A stretch of 64,000 nucleotides of DNA, from assembly GCA_963775235.1 (NCBI GenBank), contig CAVZHY010000002.1, forward strand, positions 1 to 64,000, written 5' to 3'. The notes beneath the pieces were generated by a model, which saw only the letters and a list, made by a program, of their open reading frames with translations, searched no databases and was not told the origin of the DNA. Positions 47,594 through 55,691 of the stretch are shown piece after piece. Each line of letters starts with the position of its first letter. Within the stretch, counting starts at the first letter, position 1. The translations under genes and the position numbers were made by a program. The stretch is from JBBDMC01 sp963775235. GTDB lineage: Bacteria > Pseudomonadota > Alphaproteobacteria > Rhizobiales > Kaistiaceae.

Positions 47594-49339
47594 GTGACCG
47601 ATCCCGGCCCCGAACACGTCGCGTGTGACGTGCTCGTGATCGGTGGCGGCCTCGCCGGCTGCTGGGCGGCGATGCACGCGTGCGAAGGCGGCGCACGCGT
47701 TGTCCTCGTCGACAAAGGCTATATCAGCCGTGCTGGCTGCTCTCCGGTGTGCGGCGGCGTGTCCACCGCGCCGCAGTCCTCCGACGACCTCACGGTGTGG
47801 GCGGATGAGTTCATCGAGCGCGGCGGGTTCATGAACAACCAGGACTGGCTGGAGGTGTTTCTCGCCGAGCAGGTCGACCGCATATCCGACCTCGACAAAT
47901 GGGGCGCCCCCCTGATCAAGGATGAGAGCGGCCGGCTGAGGCGAATCCGCAGTCGCGGGATGACCGACGTGCGCTGTTTCCAGTTCGGCACCAAGGGCAC
48001 GATGGATGTGCTTCGCGCCCGGCTGGAATCGCTTGGTTGTATCATCCGCGACCGCATTCACATCGCCGAACTTCTGATCGACGACGGCCGCGTCACGGGC
48101 GCGGTCGGGCTGCACACGCGAAGCGGCGAGCCGATCGTCTTCGAGGCGGGGGCAACGGTGATCACCGCCGGCCCGCTCAACATTAAGGGCCGCAACGTCG
48201 TCGATAACGTCGGCGCTGACGGCCACGCCCTCGCCTATCGCGCCGGCGCAGAACTGGTCGACATGGAATTCGCCTTCGGCGGCACTTTCAGCATTATGCT
48301 GAAGAAGTACAAGTTTCCGGCCTTCAACATCGCGCTCGGCCACGGTGGCAAGCTCATCAATGCCCGCGGCGAGCGCTTCATGGAGCGCTATGACCCGGAC
48401 CGGCTGGAGCGGACGGAACTGCCGCAGGTCATCGCGGCCTATCTGAACGAGAACCTGAGTGGCCGCGGGCCTTGCTACCTCGATCTACGGGCGTGCGACA
48501 ACTCGCTGGTTCACGATCTGGCGTTGGTCAAGGGACGGCGCTGGGCGGATGAACTCGTCACGGGACGGATCAAGGATTACCGCAGTCGACCGGTCCTCAT
48601 TGAGCCGCAGTGGACAATCTGGTCGCACCGCTGCGGAATCCGGATCGATCTTGATGGTGCAACCACAGTTGCCGGCCTGTTCGCCGCGGGATCGGTCACC
48701 AAGATCGAGGCACTCGGGACACATGCCAGTGCCGGCGCTCCCACTGCCTTCTGTGGTGTCGCGGGAGCTAGGGCCGGCGCCGCAGCCGCACGTTTCGTGC
48801 GCGGATCGGATCGACCGACGGCTGAGCGAGCACAGGTCGCCGCGGTACTCGACCGGTTTTCGCGGACAAGGGCACGTACCGGCGGCGCCTTGCCAAACGA
48901 CGTCTACCGAACGATCCGCAACGTCCTGGGCTCGCCGCTTGATTGCATGATCCTGTCGGCCTCGCGGATCGCCGAGATAAGGGCCAGGGCCGCGGAGCTG
49001 GTCGAAGCCAGCGCCGACCTCGCCGCAGCCGACCCGCACGAGCTAGTGAAGTGCGAGGAGACGCGGAACTTCCTCGAGATCTTCCAGGTCTGCATGGCGG
49101 CCGCGCAGGAGCGGACCGAGAGCCGCGAATCGTTCTATCGCAGCGACTTCCCCTACGCGAACAACGCGGAATGGTTTTGTTGGCACAGAGCCTACCGCAC
49201 CGCCGAAGGCCCGGCCTTTCGCCGCGACCGTATCCCCACTGACCGCTACCGGCGTCAACCACCGGCCCTGCCGGACACCGTGCTCAGCCCGATCGCCAGG
49301 AATCTCGAGGAGGCCGGATTTGGCGCGCGTGCTGCTTGA
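47594..49339 (+). CDS. AprA/fumarate-reductase-like flavoprotein, copy 1
   Basis: This 581-residue flavoprotein belongs to the superfamily of succinate dehydrogenase, fumarate reductase and adenylylsulfate reductase alpha subunits. The FAD Rossmann motif is CDVLVIGGGLAGCWAAMHAC near residue 10, followed by VVLVDKGYISRAGCSPVCGG. Further motifs are DMEFAFGGTFSIMLKKYKFP, GGKLINARGERFMERYDPD and the FAD-closing GLFAAGSVTKIEALGTHASAG. A helical C-terminal domain contains ERTESRESFYRSDFP and WFCWHRAY. The HGANRLGGN motif of true SdhA/FrdA is replaced by GTHASAG. It starts with GTG. The following ferredoxin gene overlaps it by 20 bases, so the two are a complex. Its substrate is unknown. Confidence 0.85.
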   Translation: MTDPGPEHVACDVLVIGGGLAGCWAAMHACEGGARVVLVDKGYISRAGCSPVCGGVSTAPQSSDDLTVWADEFIERGGFMNNQDWLEVFLAEQVDRISDLDKWGAPLIKDESGRLRRIRSRGMTDVRCFQFGTKGTMDVLRARLESLGCIIRDRIHIAELLIDDGRVTGAVGLHTRSGEPIVFEAGATVITAGPLNIKGRNVVDNVGADGHALAYRAGAELVDMEFAFGGTFSIMLKKYKFPAFNIALGHGGKLINARGERFMERYDPDRLERTELPQVIAAYLNENLSGRGPCYLDLRACDNSLVHDLALVKGRRWADELVTGRIKDYRSRPVLIEPQWTIWSHRCGIRIDLDGATTVAGLFAAGSVTKIEALGTHASAGAPTAFCGVAGARAGAAAARFVRGSDRPTAERAQVAAVLDRFSRTRARTGGALPNDVYRTIRNVLGSPLDCMILSASRIAEIRARAAELVEASADLAAADPHELVKCEETRNFLEIFQVCMAAAQERTESRESFYRSDFPYANNAEWFCWHRAYRTAEGPAFRRDRIPTDRYRRQPPALPDTVLSPIARNLEEAGFGARAA

Positions 49340-49580
49340 CGATGCCGCCTGTACGGGATGCGGCCGGTGCGTGACCATTTGCCCGGTTGATGTGCTGCGC
49401 ATGCACGGCCAGCCGGCGCGCGCCTGGGTCGCCTATGCCGATGACTGCAGCGGATGCAGGCTTTGCGAGGAAGAATGCCCGGCCGATTGCATCATCATCG
49501 ACGACGCCAGAAACGCTGACGGGACGAGCAGCATCTACGACTTGTTGGGAATAGAGGATGTCGGCCCCCCGCCGACATGA
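49320..49580 (+). CDS. 2x[4Fe-4S] ferredoxin partner, copy 1 (AprB-like)
   Basis: This 86-residue ferredoxin has two full cysteine sets: CTGCGRCVTICP and CSGCRLCEEECP. It carries a C-terminal SIYDLLGIEDVG tail that is shared with copy 2 (SIYDAMQIDI) and is shorter than the tail of dissimilatory AprB. The TTG start at 49320, inside the flavoprotein gene, is preceded by GAGGAGG. It should shuttle electrons to or from the flavoprotein in the cytoplasm. Confidence 0.88.
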   Translation: MARVLLDDAACTGCGRCVTICPVDVLRMHGQPARAWVAYADDCSGCRLCEEECPADCIIIDDARNADGTSSIYDLLGIEDVGPPPT

Positions 49581-49683
49581 GTTCCTGGTGTCCGTTGTGC
49601 CGGCGCCGTCATCGCTCCGGCAGTTCGGCCCCAACCATGGCCCCAGAAAATTCAAACGGGCCGCTTTTGGAGGAGATCATGAC

Positions 49684-50745
49684 ATGGCCAAATCACTGAG
49701 ACGTGCCTGGCTGCTCGCCGCGGCTGTGGCTGGGCTGGCCATCGGCCCGGCGTATGCCCAGGACCAGAAGCTGACAACGGTTCATCTCGTCAGCAGCACG
49801 GTTAACCCGCCCAGCGTTTCCAACATGTACTACCTCGCCGCGATCACCGGCGGGTTTTTTGCCAACCACGGCCTCGACGTCCAGCTTCAGCAGTCAGCGG
49901 GAAGTCCAAGTTCCGTGGCGGCGATCGTCTCAGGGAAAGCCGAGTTTGCCAGCATCAATCTCAACACGCTGTCAAACGCCATCACCGAAGGCGTGAAGGC
50001 CAGGATCGTTGTTACGGGCAACTTTGATTCGCCGAAGCTGCTGTTGTCCCAAAAGGAAATCGGCTCGCTCAAGGACCTTGAAGGCAAGACCATGGGCACC
50101 TCGGCGATCGGTTCGACCGAGTACACGGTTGCAGTCTCGTATCTCACGCAAAAAGGCGTCGATGTTAGCAAGATCACGTGGGTCGCTACCCGCCAAACCT
50201 CGAACACGATCCAGAGCATGATCGCCAATCGTGTCGATGCAGCGGTTCTGGTGCTTTCGTCCGGCCTTGATGCCCTGGCCCGCGATCCCTCGCTTAAGGT
50301 CCTGGGCGACGCTGAGGACATCGCGGCAATCGCCCCCAACACCGGCGGTATCGTCGTGGTGACCGATCAGTTCGCCCAGGATCATCCCGACGTCGTCCAG
50401 AACTTTGTCGCCGCCATCGTGGAATCGAACCGGAAGCTGTTCACGGATCACGATTTCTACGAGCAGATCATCACCAAGTGGTTCCCCGACATCTACACGC
50501 AGGACCAGCGTGACCTGATGTACAAATCCTACCGTCCGTCGTGGGGCGTCAACGGTGGGCTCAACATGCCCGTGATGGACGAGATGGTCGACAACTGGAA
50601 GACGACCGTTAATCCAGACGGGGCCAAAAAGGGGCTGGTGAAGAGCGCCGACGATCTCGTGAACAACTCGTTCGCAAAGGTTGAACTCGACAAAATCGGG
50701 GTCATGCCGGACGTGCTGGACAAGGCCACCTGGTACAAAAAGTAG
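49684..50745 (+). CDS. ABC transporter substrate-binding protein (NMT1/SsuA-like)
   Basis: This periplasmic binding protein of 353 residues has a signal peptide (SLRRAWLLAAAVAGLAIGPAYA). The binding-fold signatures are NMYYLAAITGGFFANHGLDV, GKAEFASINLNTLSNAITEG and DLEGKTMGTSAIGSTEYTVA. It resembles nitrate/taurine/aromatic-sulfonate-type receptors. GGAGGAG lies 8 bases before the ATG. It completes the transporter although two redox genes separate it from the permease. A strong hairpin follows its stop. Confidence 0.92.
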   Translation: MAKSLRRAWLLAAAVAGLAIGPAYAQDQKLTTVHLVSSTVNPPSVSNMYYLAAITGGFFANHGLDVQLQQSAGSPSSVAAIVSGKAEFASINLNTLSNAITEGVKARIVVTGNFDSPKLLLSQKEIGSLKDLEGKTMGTSAIGSTEYTVAVSYLTQKGVDVSKITWVATRQTSNTIQSMIANRVDAAVLVLSSGLDALARDPSLKVLGDAEDIAAIAPNTGGIVVVTDQFAQDHPDVVQNFVAAIVESNRKLFTDHDFYEQIITKWFPDIYTQDQRDLMYKSYRPSWGVNGGLNMPVMDEMVDNWKTTVNPDGAKKGLVKSADDLVNNSFAKVELDKIGVMPDVLDKATWYKK

Positions 50746-50756
50746 CAGTCACCTCC

Positions 50757-50790
50757 GACGTCGGTGTCTCCAGCTGGAGACGCCGACGTC
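50757..50790 (+). terminator. Intercistronic hairpin after the binding-protein gene
   Basis: GACGTCGGTGTCTCC and GGAGACGCCGACGTC form a 15-bp stem (one G-T pair) around an AGCT loop, 11 bases after the binding-protein stop and 22 before the second flavoprotein. There is no U-tract, so it may protect or partially terminate the message, which is common after genes for abundant binding proteins. Confidence 0.6.
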
Positions 50791-50811
50791 AACGCATCAA
50801 GGGACATGGAA

Positions 50812-52584
50812 ATGCACTACGACACGGACGTGATCACCGCCGACGTGCTCATTATCGGCGGCGGCTTTGCCGGAACCTGGGCAGCCTACCGGGCGGCAGA
50901 GTTTACCGACCGCGTGGTGCTGGTCGACAAGGCATACGTCAGTCGCAGCGGCGCCTCGACCGTGTCGGGCGGCATCACAACCTGCCCGCTGGACGAAGAT
51001 GACCTCGATGAATGGGCCGAAGAGTTCATTACCCGCGGTCATTTCATGTGCAATCCAGATTGGACCATGCAGGTTCTGCAGGGGCAAGTCGAACGGGTAA
51101 AGGCGTTCGAGCGATGGGGTGTGCCGATCGTCCACGACCGCGACGGCAAGATCGCCCGTTTCTCGAGCCGCGGCATGATCAAGGTCCGCGGCATGCAGTA
51201 CAACCCCAAGAAGGCGATGGAGCAGCTGCGTCAGCGCATCGTCGCCCGCGGCGTCCATATCGTCGACCGCGTCAGCATCACCGACCTGATCACGTCCGAC
51301 GGAGAATATCCGACCAAGGGAGCCGTGGTCGGCGCGTTCGGTTTCGATGTCAGGACCGGGCGCTGCGTCGCCTTCAGCGCCAAGAGGACGATCGTTTGCA
51401 CCGGCATCATGGCCATGAAGGGCAACCACCGCGTCGACAACGATACCGGTGACGGACCCGCCATGGGCTACCGCGCCGGCGCGCGCGTGGTCGACCTCGA
51501 ATTCAGCCACGGCGGAACTTTTTCCGTGCTGATGAAAAAGTACGCCTTCAACAATTACAACGTCTCGGTCGCCCATGGCGCCCGCCTCATCAATGCAAAG
51601 GGCGAGCGGTTCATGGAGAAGTACGACCCGGTGCGGTTCGAGCGAAGCGAACTCGCGCGGGTGGTGGCGGCGTTCACAAAGGAGATCGCCGACGGGCACG
51701 GGCCCGTCTATATCGACCTGCGTCAGGCCGACAATTCGTACTGGAGCGCGCTCGAAGCGGTGCAAACGAGCCGGGGAGCCGCGATCCTTCTTTCCAACCA
51801 CCTGCCCAACGCCAAGTTCACGCCGCTCCCGATCGAGCCGACCTGGGGCATTTGGAACGGCTCGCGCAGCGGACTGCGTATCGACAGCCTCGGGCGCACC
51901 CATTTGCCCGGTCTGCTGGCGGCCGGCGCCTCCTCCAAGAACGAGGCCACCGGCACCCATGCCAGCGCCGGCGTACCGACCGCCTACGCCATGAACACGG
52001 GATACAAAGCCGGAGAGACCGCGGGCCGCGAAGCCGTCGGTTCGGACGAACCGGAGATTCCCGTCGACGTCTTGCACATGCTGCACGAACGAGTCACCGC
52101 GCCCCTGGGCCGGCCCGCATCGTGCCATGCCGACGATCTGCACAACGATCTTTGCGAAATCCAGGCGTCTATCGTGAACCTGTTCAGTCTCAACGAGACC
52201 AAGCTCACTGCGATGATCTCACGCACCGACGAGATCTACGATATGGCGCAGAACGGTGGCGCCGCCAACGTGCATGACCTCGTCAAACTGCACGAGGCTG
52301 TGAACGTCGCGGAGTGTGCGCGGCTGGTCTACGCGGCGGCGCGCGACCGCACCGAAAGCCGCGAACAGTTCTACCGCGAAGACTATCCCGACACCGATGA
52401 CGAGAACTGGTTCTGCTGGCACGGCATCACCCGCAGCGAGAACGGCCCGCAATTCGATCGCGATCCGATCCCGCTGGAGCGTTTTTCCGAGCGCATCCGG
52501 TCCAAGTACCATCCCCTGCCGAAGCGGCCGAGCAGTATCGCGGCAATCATGCAGGGCAACTACGATCCGGCCGTCTACGGCTGA
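50812..52584 (+). CDS. AprA/fumarate-reductase-like flavoprotein, copy 2
   Basis: This is a paralog of the first flavoprotein, about 590 residues. It has ADVLIIGGGFAGTWAAYRAA, VVLVDKAYVSRSGASTVSGG, DLEFSHGGTFSVLMKKYAFN, GARLINAKGERFMEKYDPVR, then GLLAAGASSKNEATGTHASAG and a C-terminal DRTESREQFYREDYP with WFCWHGI. Order and spacing match copy 1 throughout, but the Cys residues in the SRAGCSPVCGG loop of copy 1 are Ala and Ser here, so the active sites may differ. The ATG at 50812 has better ribosome-site spacing than ATG 50806. Its ferredoxin follows 24 bases later. Confidence 0.85.
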   Translation: MHYDTDVITADVLIIGGGFAGTWAAYRAAEFTDRVVLVDKAYVSRSGASTVSGGITTCPLDEDDLDEWAEEFITRGHFMCNPDWTMQVLQGQVERVKAFERWGVPIVHDRDGKIARFSSRGMIKVRGMQYNPKKAMEQLRQRIVARGVHIVDRVSITDLITSDGEYPTKGAVVGAFGFDVRTGRCVAFSAKRTIVCTGIMAMKGNHRVDNDTGDGPAMGYRAGARVVDLEFSHGGTFSVLMKKYAFNNYNVSVAHGARLINAKGERFMEKYDPVRFERSELARVVAAFTKEIADGHGPVYIDLRQADNSYWSALEAVQTSRGAAILLSNHLPNAKFTPLPIEPTWGIWNGSRSGLRIDSLGRTHLPGLLAAGASSKNEATGTHASAGVPTAYAMNTGYKAGETAGREAVGSDEPEIPVDVLHMLHERVTAPLGRPASCHADDLHNDLCEIQASIVNLFSLNETKLTAMISRTDEIYDMAQNGGAANVHDLVKLHEAVNVAECARLVYAAARDRTESREQFYREDYPDTDDENWFCWHGITRSENGPQFDRDPIPLERFSERIRSKYHPLPKRPSSIAAIMQGNYDPAVYG

Positions 52585-52608
52585 GGCAAGACAGGCAAAC
52601 GACGACCA

Positions 52609-52896
52609 ATGGCAAAAATGCATGACTCACTGACTTTGACAGCGCAGCTTTGCAATGGCTGCGGAGCCTGTCTGAAAGCCTGTCCCACCGACGTGTTCGC
52701 GTTCGACATGGCAACCGAAAAGGCATACGTCGCGTTCCCTTTCGATTGCCACGTGTGCTTCCTTTGTCAGGACGACTGCCCGACGGGCGCAATCACGGTC
52801 GGTTATGACCGGTCGAGCCCAAGGCGCTACAGCATCTATGACGCGATGCAGATCGACATCTCCGCCGGATACCCTGGCGACGCCCACCTGAAATAA
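52609..52896 (+). CDS. 2x[4Fe-4S] ferredoxin partner, copy 2 (AprB-like)
   Basis: This 95-residue ferredoxin has cysteine sets CNGCGACLKACP and CHVCFLCQDDCP and a C-terminal SIYDAMQIDISAGYPGD tail. It is homologous to copy 1 in length, cluster spacing and tail. It directly follows the second flavoprotein gene. It probably mediates electron exchange with an unidentified donor or acceptor. Confidence 0.88.
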   Translation: MAKMHDSLTLTAQLCNGCGACLKACPTDVFAFDMATEKAYVAFPFDCHVCFLCQDDCPTGAITVGYDRSSPRRYSIYDAMQIDISAGYPGDAHLK

Positions 52897-52965
52897 GGCG
52901 CTTGTCCCCGTCCTGGTGCCGGGCTGCCGCCCAGCCGCGCCCTATGTTGAAAGAGGAGTTCAGCG

Positions 52966-53919
52966 ATGTCGATGGCATTATCCGTACCCGCCGGCGATAT
53001 GATGGAGCCGGACGAGGAACTGCAGTTCGAAACGATCACGCCACCGACGTTCAGGGATGTCCTGGCGGGCACGAAAGGCCCGACCGAGACGATGCGCGGG
53101 CTGCTCTATTTCCCGCAGGGCCCGCGCGAGAAGCTGCCGCTGATGATCATCAGCATCGGCTCGCGCGGCTTTGAATCCGGTCGAGAGGCCCTCTACAAGA
53201 ACGCGCTGATTGACAAGGGCATCGCGGTTCTGATCGCCGACAGCTTCGGCTCGCGCGGCTTCGCCGAGACCGTTTCGGACCAGTCGCGGATTTCAGCTGC
53301 GGCTACCACGTCAGACATCCTGCGGGCCTTCGTCGCCATCGCCGACGATCCCCGCATCGACACGTCTCGCGTGGCCCTCATGGGCTACTCGCGGGGCGGC
53401 ACGGTGACCATGCTTGCCAACGATGAGCGGCTGCAAAACGCCGTCATGGGTCCGAACCTCCGCTTTGCCGCCCACGTCGCCCTCTATGCGTCTTGCACGC
53501 CCCAGTGGGCCAATCCCCATCCGACCAAGGCGCCGATACTCATGATTTTCGGCGGACAGGATGTGTTGGCACCTCCCGCTAAGGGCACCGCCTATGGCGA
53601 GAAGGTGCGTGCGGCGGGCGGCCGTGTGGAAATGATCACTTTTCCCGAGGCGCACCACAGTTTTGACGCCAACCGTCCGGCGACGCCGTCGCCGAACGGC
53701 ACCAACCTCGCCGGCGTCCTGATCAAGATCGCCGACGATGGTGAAATTTACGAGGAAACCACCGGCCTTCGCGCCGGTGACGATTACGGCAGTTTCTATA
53801 AGGAGATCGCTCGGCGTATCGGCGGCAAGGGAAGCATCACCGGCAACGGTCCACTGCCCCGCGACGTCGCCGTCGCCCCCATACTGAAATTCGTCAGTGC
53901 GGCGCTGAACGTCTCCTGA
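52966..53919 (+). CDS. Dienelactone hydrolase family protein
   Basis: This is a cytoplasmic alpha/beta hydrolase of 317 residues, resembling the dienelactone hydrolase family. The nucleophile Ser is in VALMGYSRGGTVTMLAND, Asp in LMIFGGQDVLAPP and His in FPEAHHSFDANRP. AGAGGAG lies 7 bases before the ATG. It is the third gene after the binding protein on the same strand, so it is likely part of the same pathway, perhaps opening a lactone or ester. Confidence 0.85.
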   Translation: MSMALSVPAGDMMEPDEELQFETITPPTFRDVLAGTKGPTETMRGLLYFPQGPREKLPLMIISIGSRGFESGREALYKNALIDKGIAVLIADSFGSRGFAETVSDQSRISAAATTSDILRAFVAIADDPRIDTSRVALMGYSRGGTVTMLANDERLQNAVMGPNLRFAAHVALYASCTPQWANPHPTKAPILMIFGGQDVLAPPAKGTAYGEKVRAAGGRVEMITFPEAHHSFDANRPATPSPNGTNLAGVLIKIADDGEIYEETTGLRAGDDYGSFYKEIARRIGGKGSITGNGPLPRDVAVAPILKFVSAALNVS

Positions 53920-53967
53920 CGCCACGACGTTTCGCCCAATAACCGCACAATGGCTGGACACCGCCCA

Positions 53968-54778
53968 CTACCGCTTCGCCAACGCGGCGATCGCATCGGC
54001 GACGTCGGCGGGCGCGTCGTGCGGGATGTTATGTCCGGCCCCCGCGAAGACGCGGTAGCGGGTCTGCGGCGGCATTGCCGCGGCGATTTGCGGGCCAAGT
54101 TCGACCGGATTGTATCGTTCCTGTTCGCCCCACCCGAGCAGTATGGGAAGCGTCAGCGAACTCAGCCCGTCGAACTCGCCGGGAGGCACTGCGGTCGCGC
54201 CGCTTGGAAACGAGAGTGCGCTGCGCGGCGAGATGAGCTTCGTTGCGGCTCCACGCGAGACGCACGTTGACCTCCTCCTCGAAATCGTCGCGCCGGGCAT
54301 TCAGCACATTCACCATCGTGCGCACCGTCTCCGGAGAAGGGGCATGGACGGCCGCTTCGACGATGTGGTGTCCCAGGCTTTCGTGACGAATACCGACGAT
54401 TCCGCCGCCGGGCGCAAGCAAGCCAAGGCCGACGATCCGGCCCGGGTCACGCAGCGTGAGACGGAGCGCGACGCGTGCACCCATCGAATGGCCGACGACC
54501 GTCAGCCGGTCCAGACACAAAAGGTCGATCACCTGAGCGACCTGCTCAAGGAAAAGACTTTGCCCGCCCTCGACGTCCGGGTCGGAGCTTTCGGCAAAGC
54601 CGATAAGATCGGGGACGTAGACGCTGTGGGCCTTCGCCAGATGCGGAACGACCGAGCGCCAAAGGCGGCCGCCGCCGCCCAGGGCTCCCCCGTGAATGAG
54701 AAGGATTGCCGGACCTTCGCCGGCTATCTGCAGGTGCGTCTTGCGCCCGAGGACGCGAAGGGAAACGTGAACCGACAC
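53968..54778 (-). CDS. Alpha/beta hydrolase (one frameshift)
   Basis: This is an alpha/beta hydrolase resembling MhpC/BphD-type C-C hydrolases and epoxide hydrolases. It has AILLIHGGALGGGGRLW, a nucleophile Ser in LTVVGHSMGARVALRL, and, after a frameshift at about 54225-54265, ILLGWGEQERYNPVEL and the catalytic His in FAGAGHNIPHDAP. The GTG at 54778 (preceded by GAGGG) is my choice of start. It is convergent with the dienelactone hydrolase-like gene and divergent from the second class II aldolase-like gene. Confidence 0.8.
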
Positions 54779-54956
54779 GAAATGCCCTCGGCAGCGGGAA
54801 GCCGACGGCGGGCCGGCACGTCCGCGCGAATCATGAACCGGACGGTTCTGCCGTGTCAACAACGCCAGCGTGGGCTCGCCGGCCGGATCAACCCGTCTGC
54901 CAAACGCGCGGCACGCTCGCGGTCGTCCATGGGCGTGCATGTTATTGGAGCCGGGA

Positions 54957-55691
54957 ATGAGTGAGGCTCCGTCCACCGATATGGTTATCGCAGACCTCGT
55001 CCTTGCGAACCGGATCCTCGACCGCGAGGGAGTGCTGGACGCGTTCGGGCACGTCAGTACCCGCCATCCGGTGGATCCCCAGCGATATCTACTGTCGCGC
55101 GCGCGGAGCCCCGCAATGGTGACGGCCGAGGACATCTTCGAATTCACGCTGGAGAGCCAGCCTGTCCGAGAGGCTTCCGTTCGTCACTACTCCGAGAGAG
55201 TCATCCATGGAGAGATACTGCGCGTGCGCCCGGACGTGCAGGCCGTCTGCCACCTACATTCCGAACCGGTGCTCCCGTTCGCGGTCTCCGGCACCCCGCT
55301 GGTGCCGGTATTTCACCTCGGCGCAGTGATCGGTCGGCGCGTAGGCTTCTGGGACAGTCGAGACGAATTCGGCGACACCAACATGCTCGTCTCCACGGCG
55401 GAACAGGCCCAATCGCTGGCCCGCGCGCTGGGCCGGGACTGGACTGTCTTGTTGCGCCGCCACGGTGCGGTGATCGTCGGCCGCTCAATCCGCGAGGTCG
55501 TCTTCCGGTCGGTACAACTCAAGGTCAACGCCGGACTTCAGCTCAGGGCAGCCGCTCTCGGCAACGTCAGCCCGCTGACCGACCGCGAGATCGAACTCGC
55601 AAGCGAGATCAACCTCAGCGGCGTCGGCCTCGAGCGAAGCTGGGAATACTGGTGCGCACGCGCCGCCGGCGATCACGAGAGGCGCTCATGA
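54957..55691 (+). CDS. Class II aldolase/adducin family protein, copy 2
   Basis: This 244-residue paralog of the protein at 43736-44473 has LVLANRILDREGVLDAFGHV, LLSRARSPAMVTAEDIFEFT, histidines in AVCHLHSEPVLPF, and LLRRHGAVIVGRSIREV. The zinc-ligand pattern differs slightly from copy 1 (HLHSEP versus HSHSRS). The stop overlaps the next start (ATGA), so it is co-translated with an ACMSD-like amidohydrolase. This pairing of two decarboxylase-type folds suggests consecutive steps on a polycarboxylate. Confidence 0.88.
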   Translation: MSEAPSTDMVIADLVLANRILDREGVLDAFGHVSTRHPVDPQRYLLSRARSPAMVTAEDIFEFTLESQPVREASVRHYSERVIHGEILRVRPDVQAVCHLHSEPVLPFAVSGTPLVPVFHLGAVIGRRVGFWDSRDEFGDTNMLVSTAEQAQSLARALGRDWTVLLRRHGAVIVGRSIREVVFRSVQLKVNAGLQLRAAALGNVSPLTDREIELASEINLSGVGLERSWEYWCARAAGDHERRS

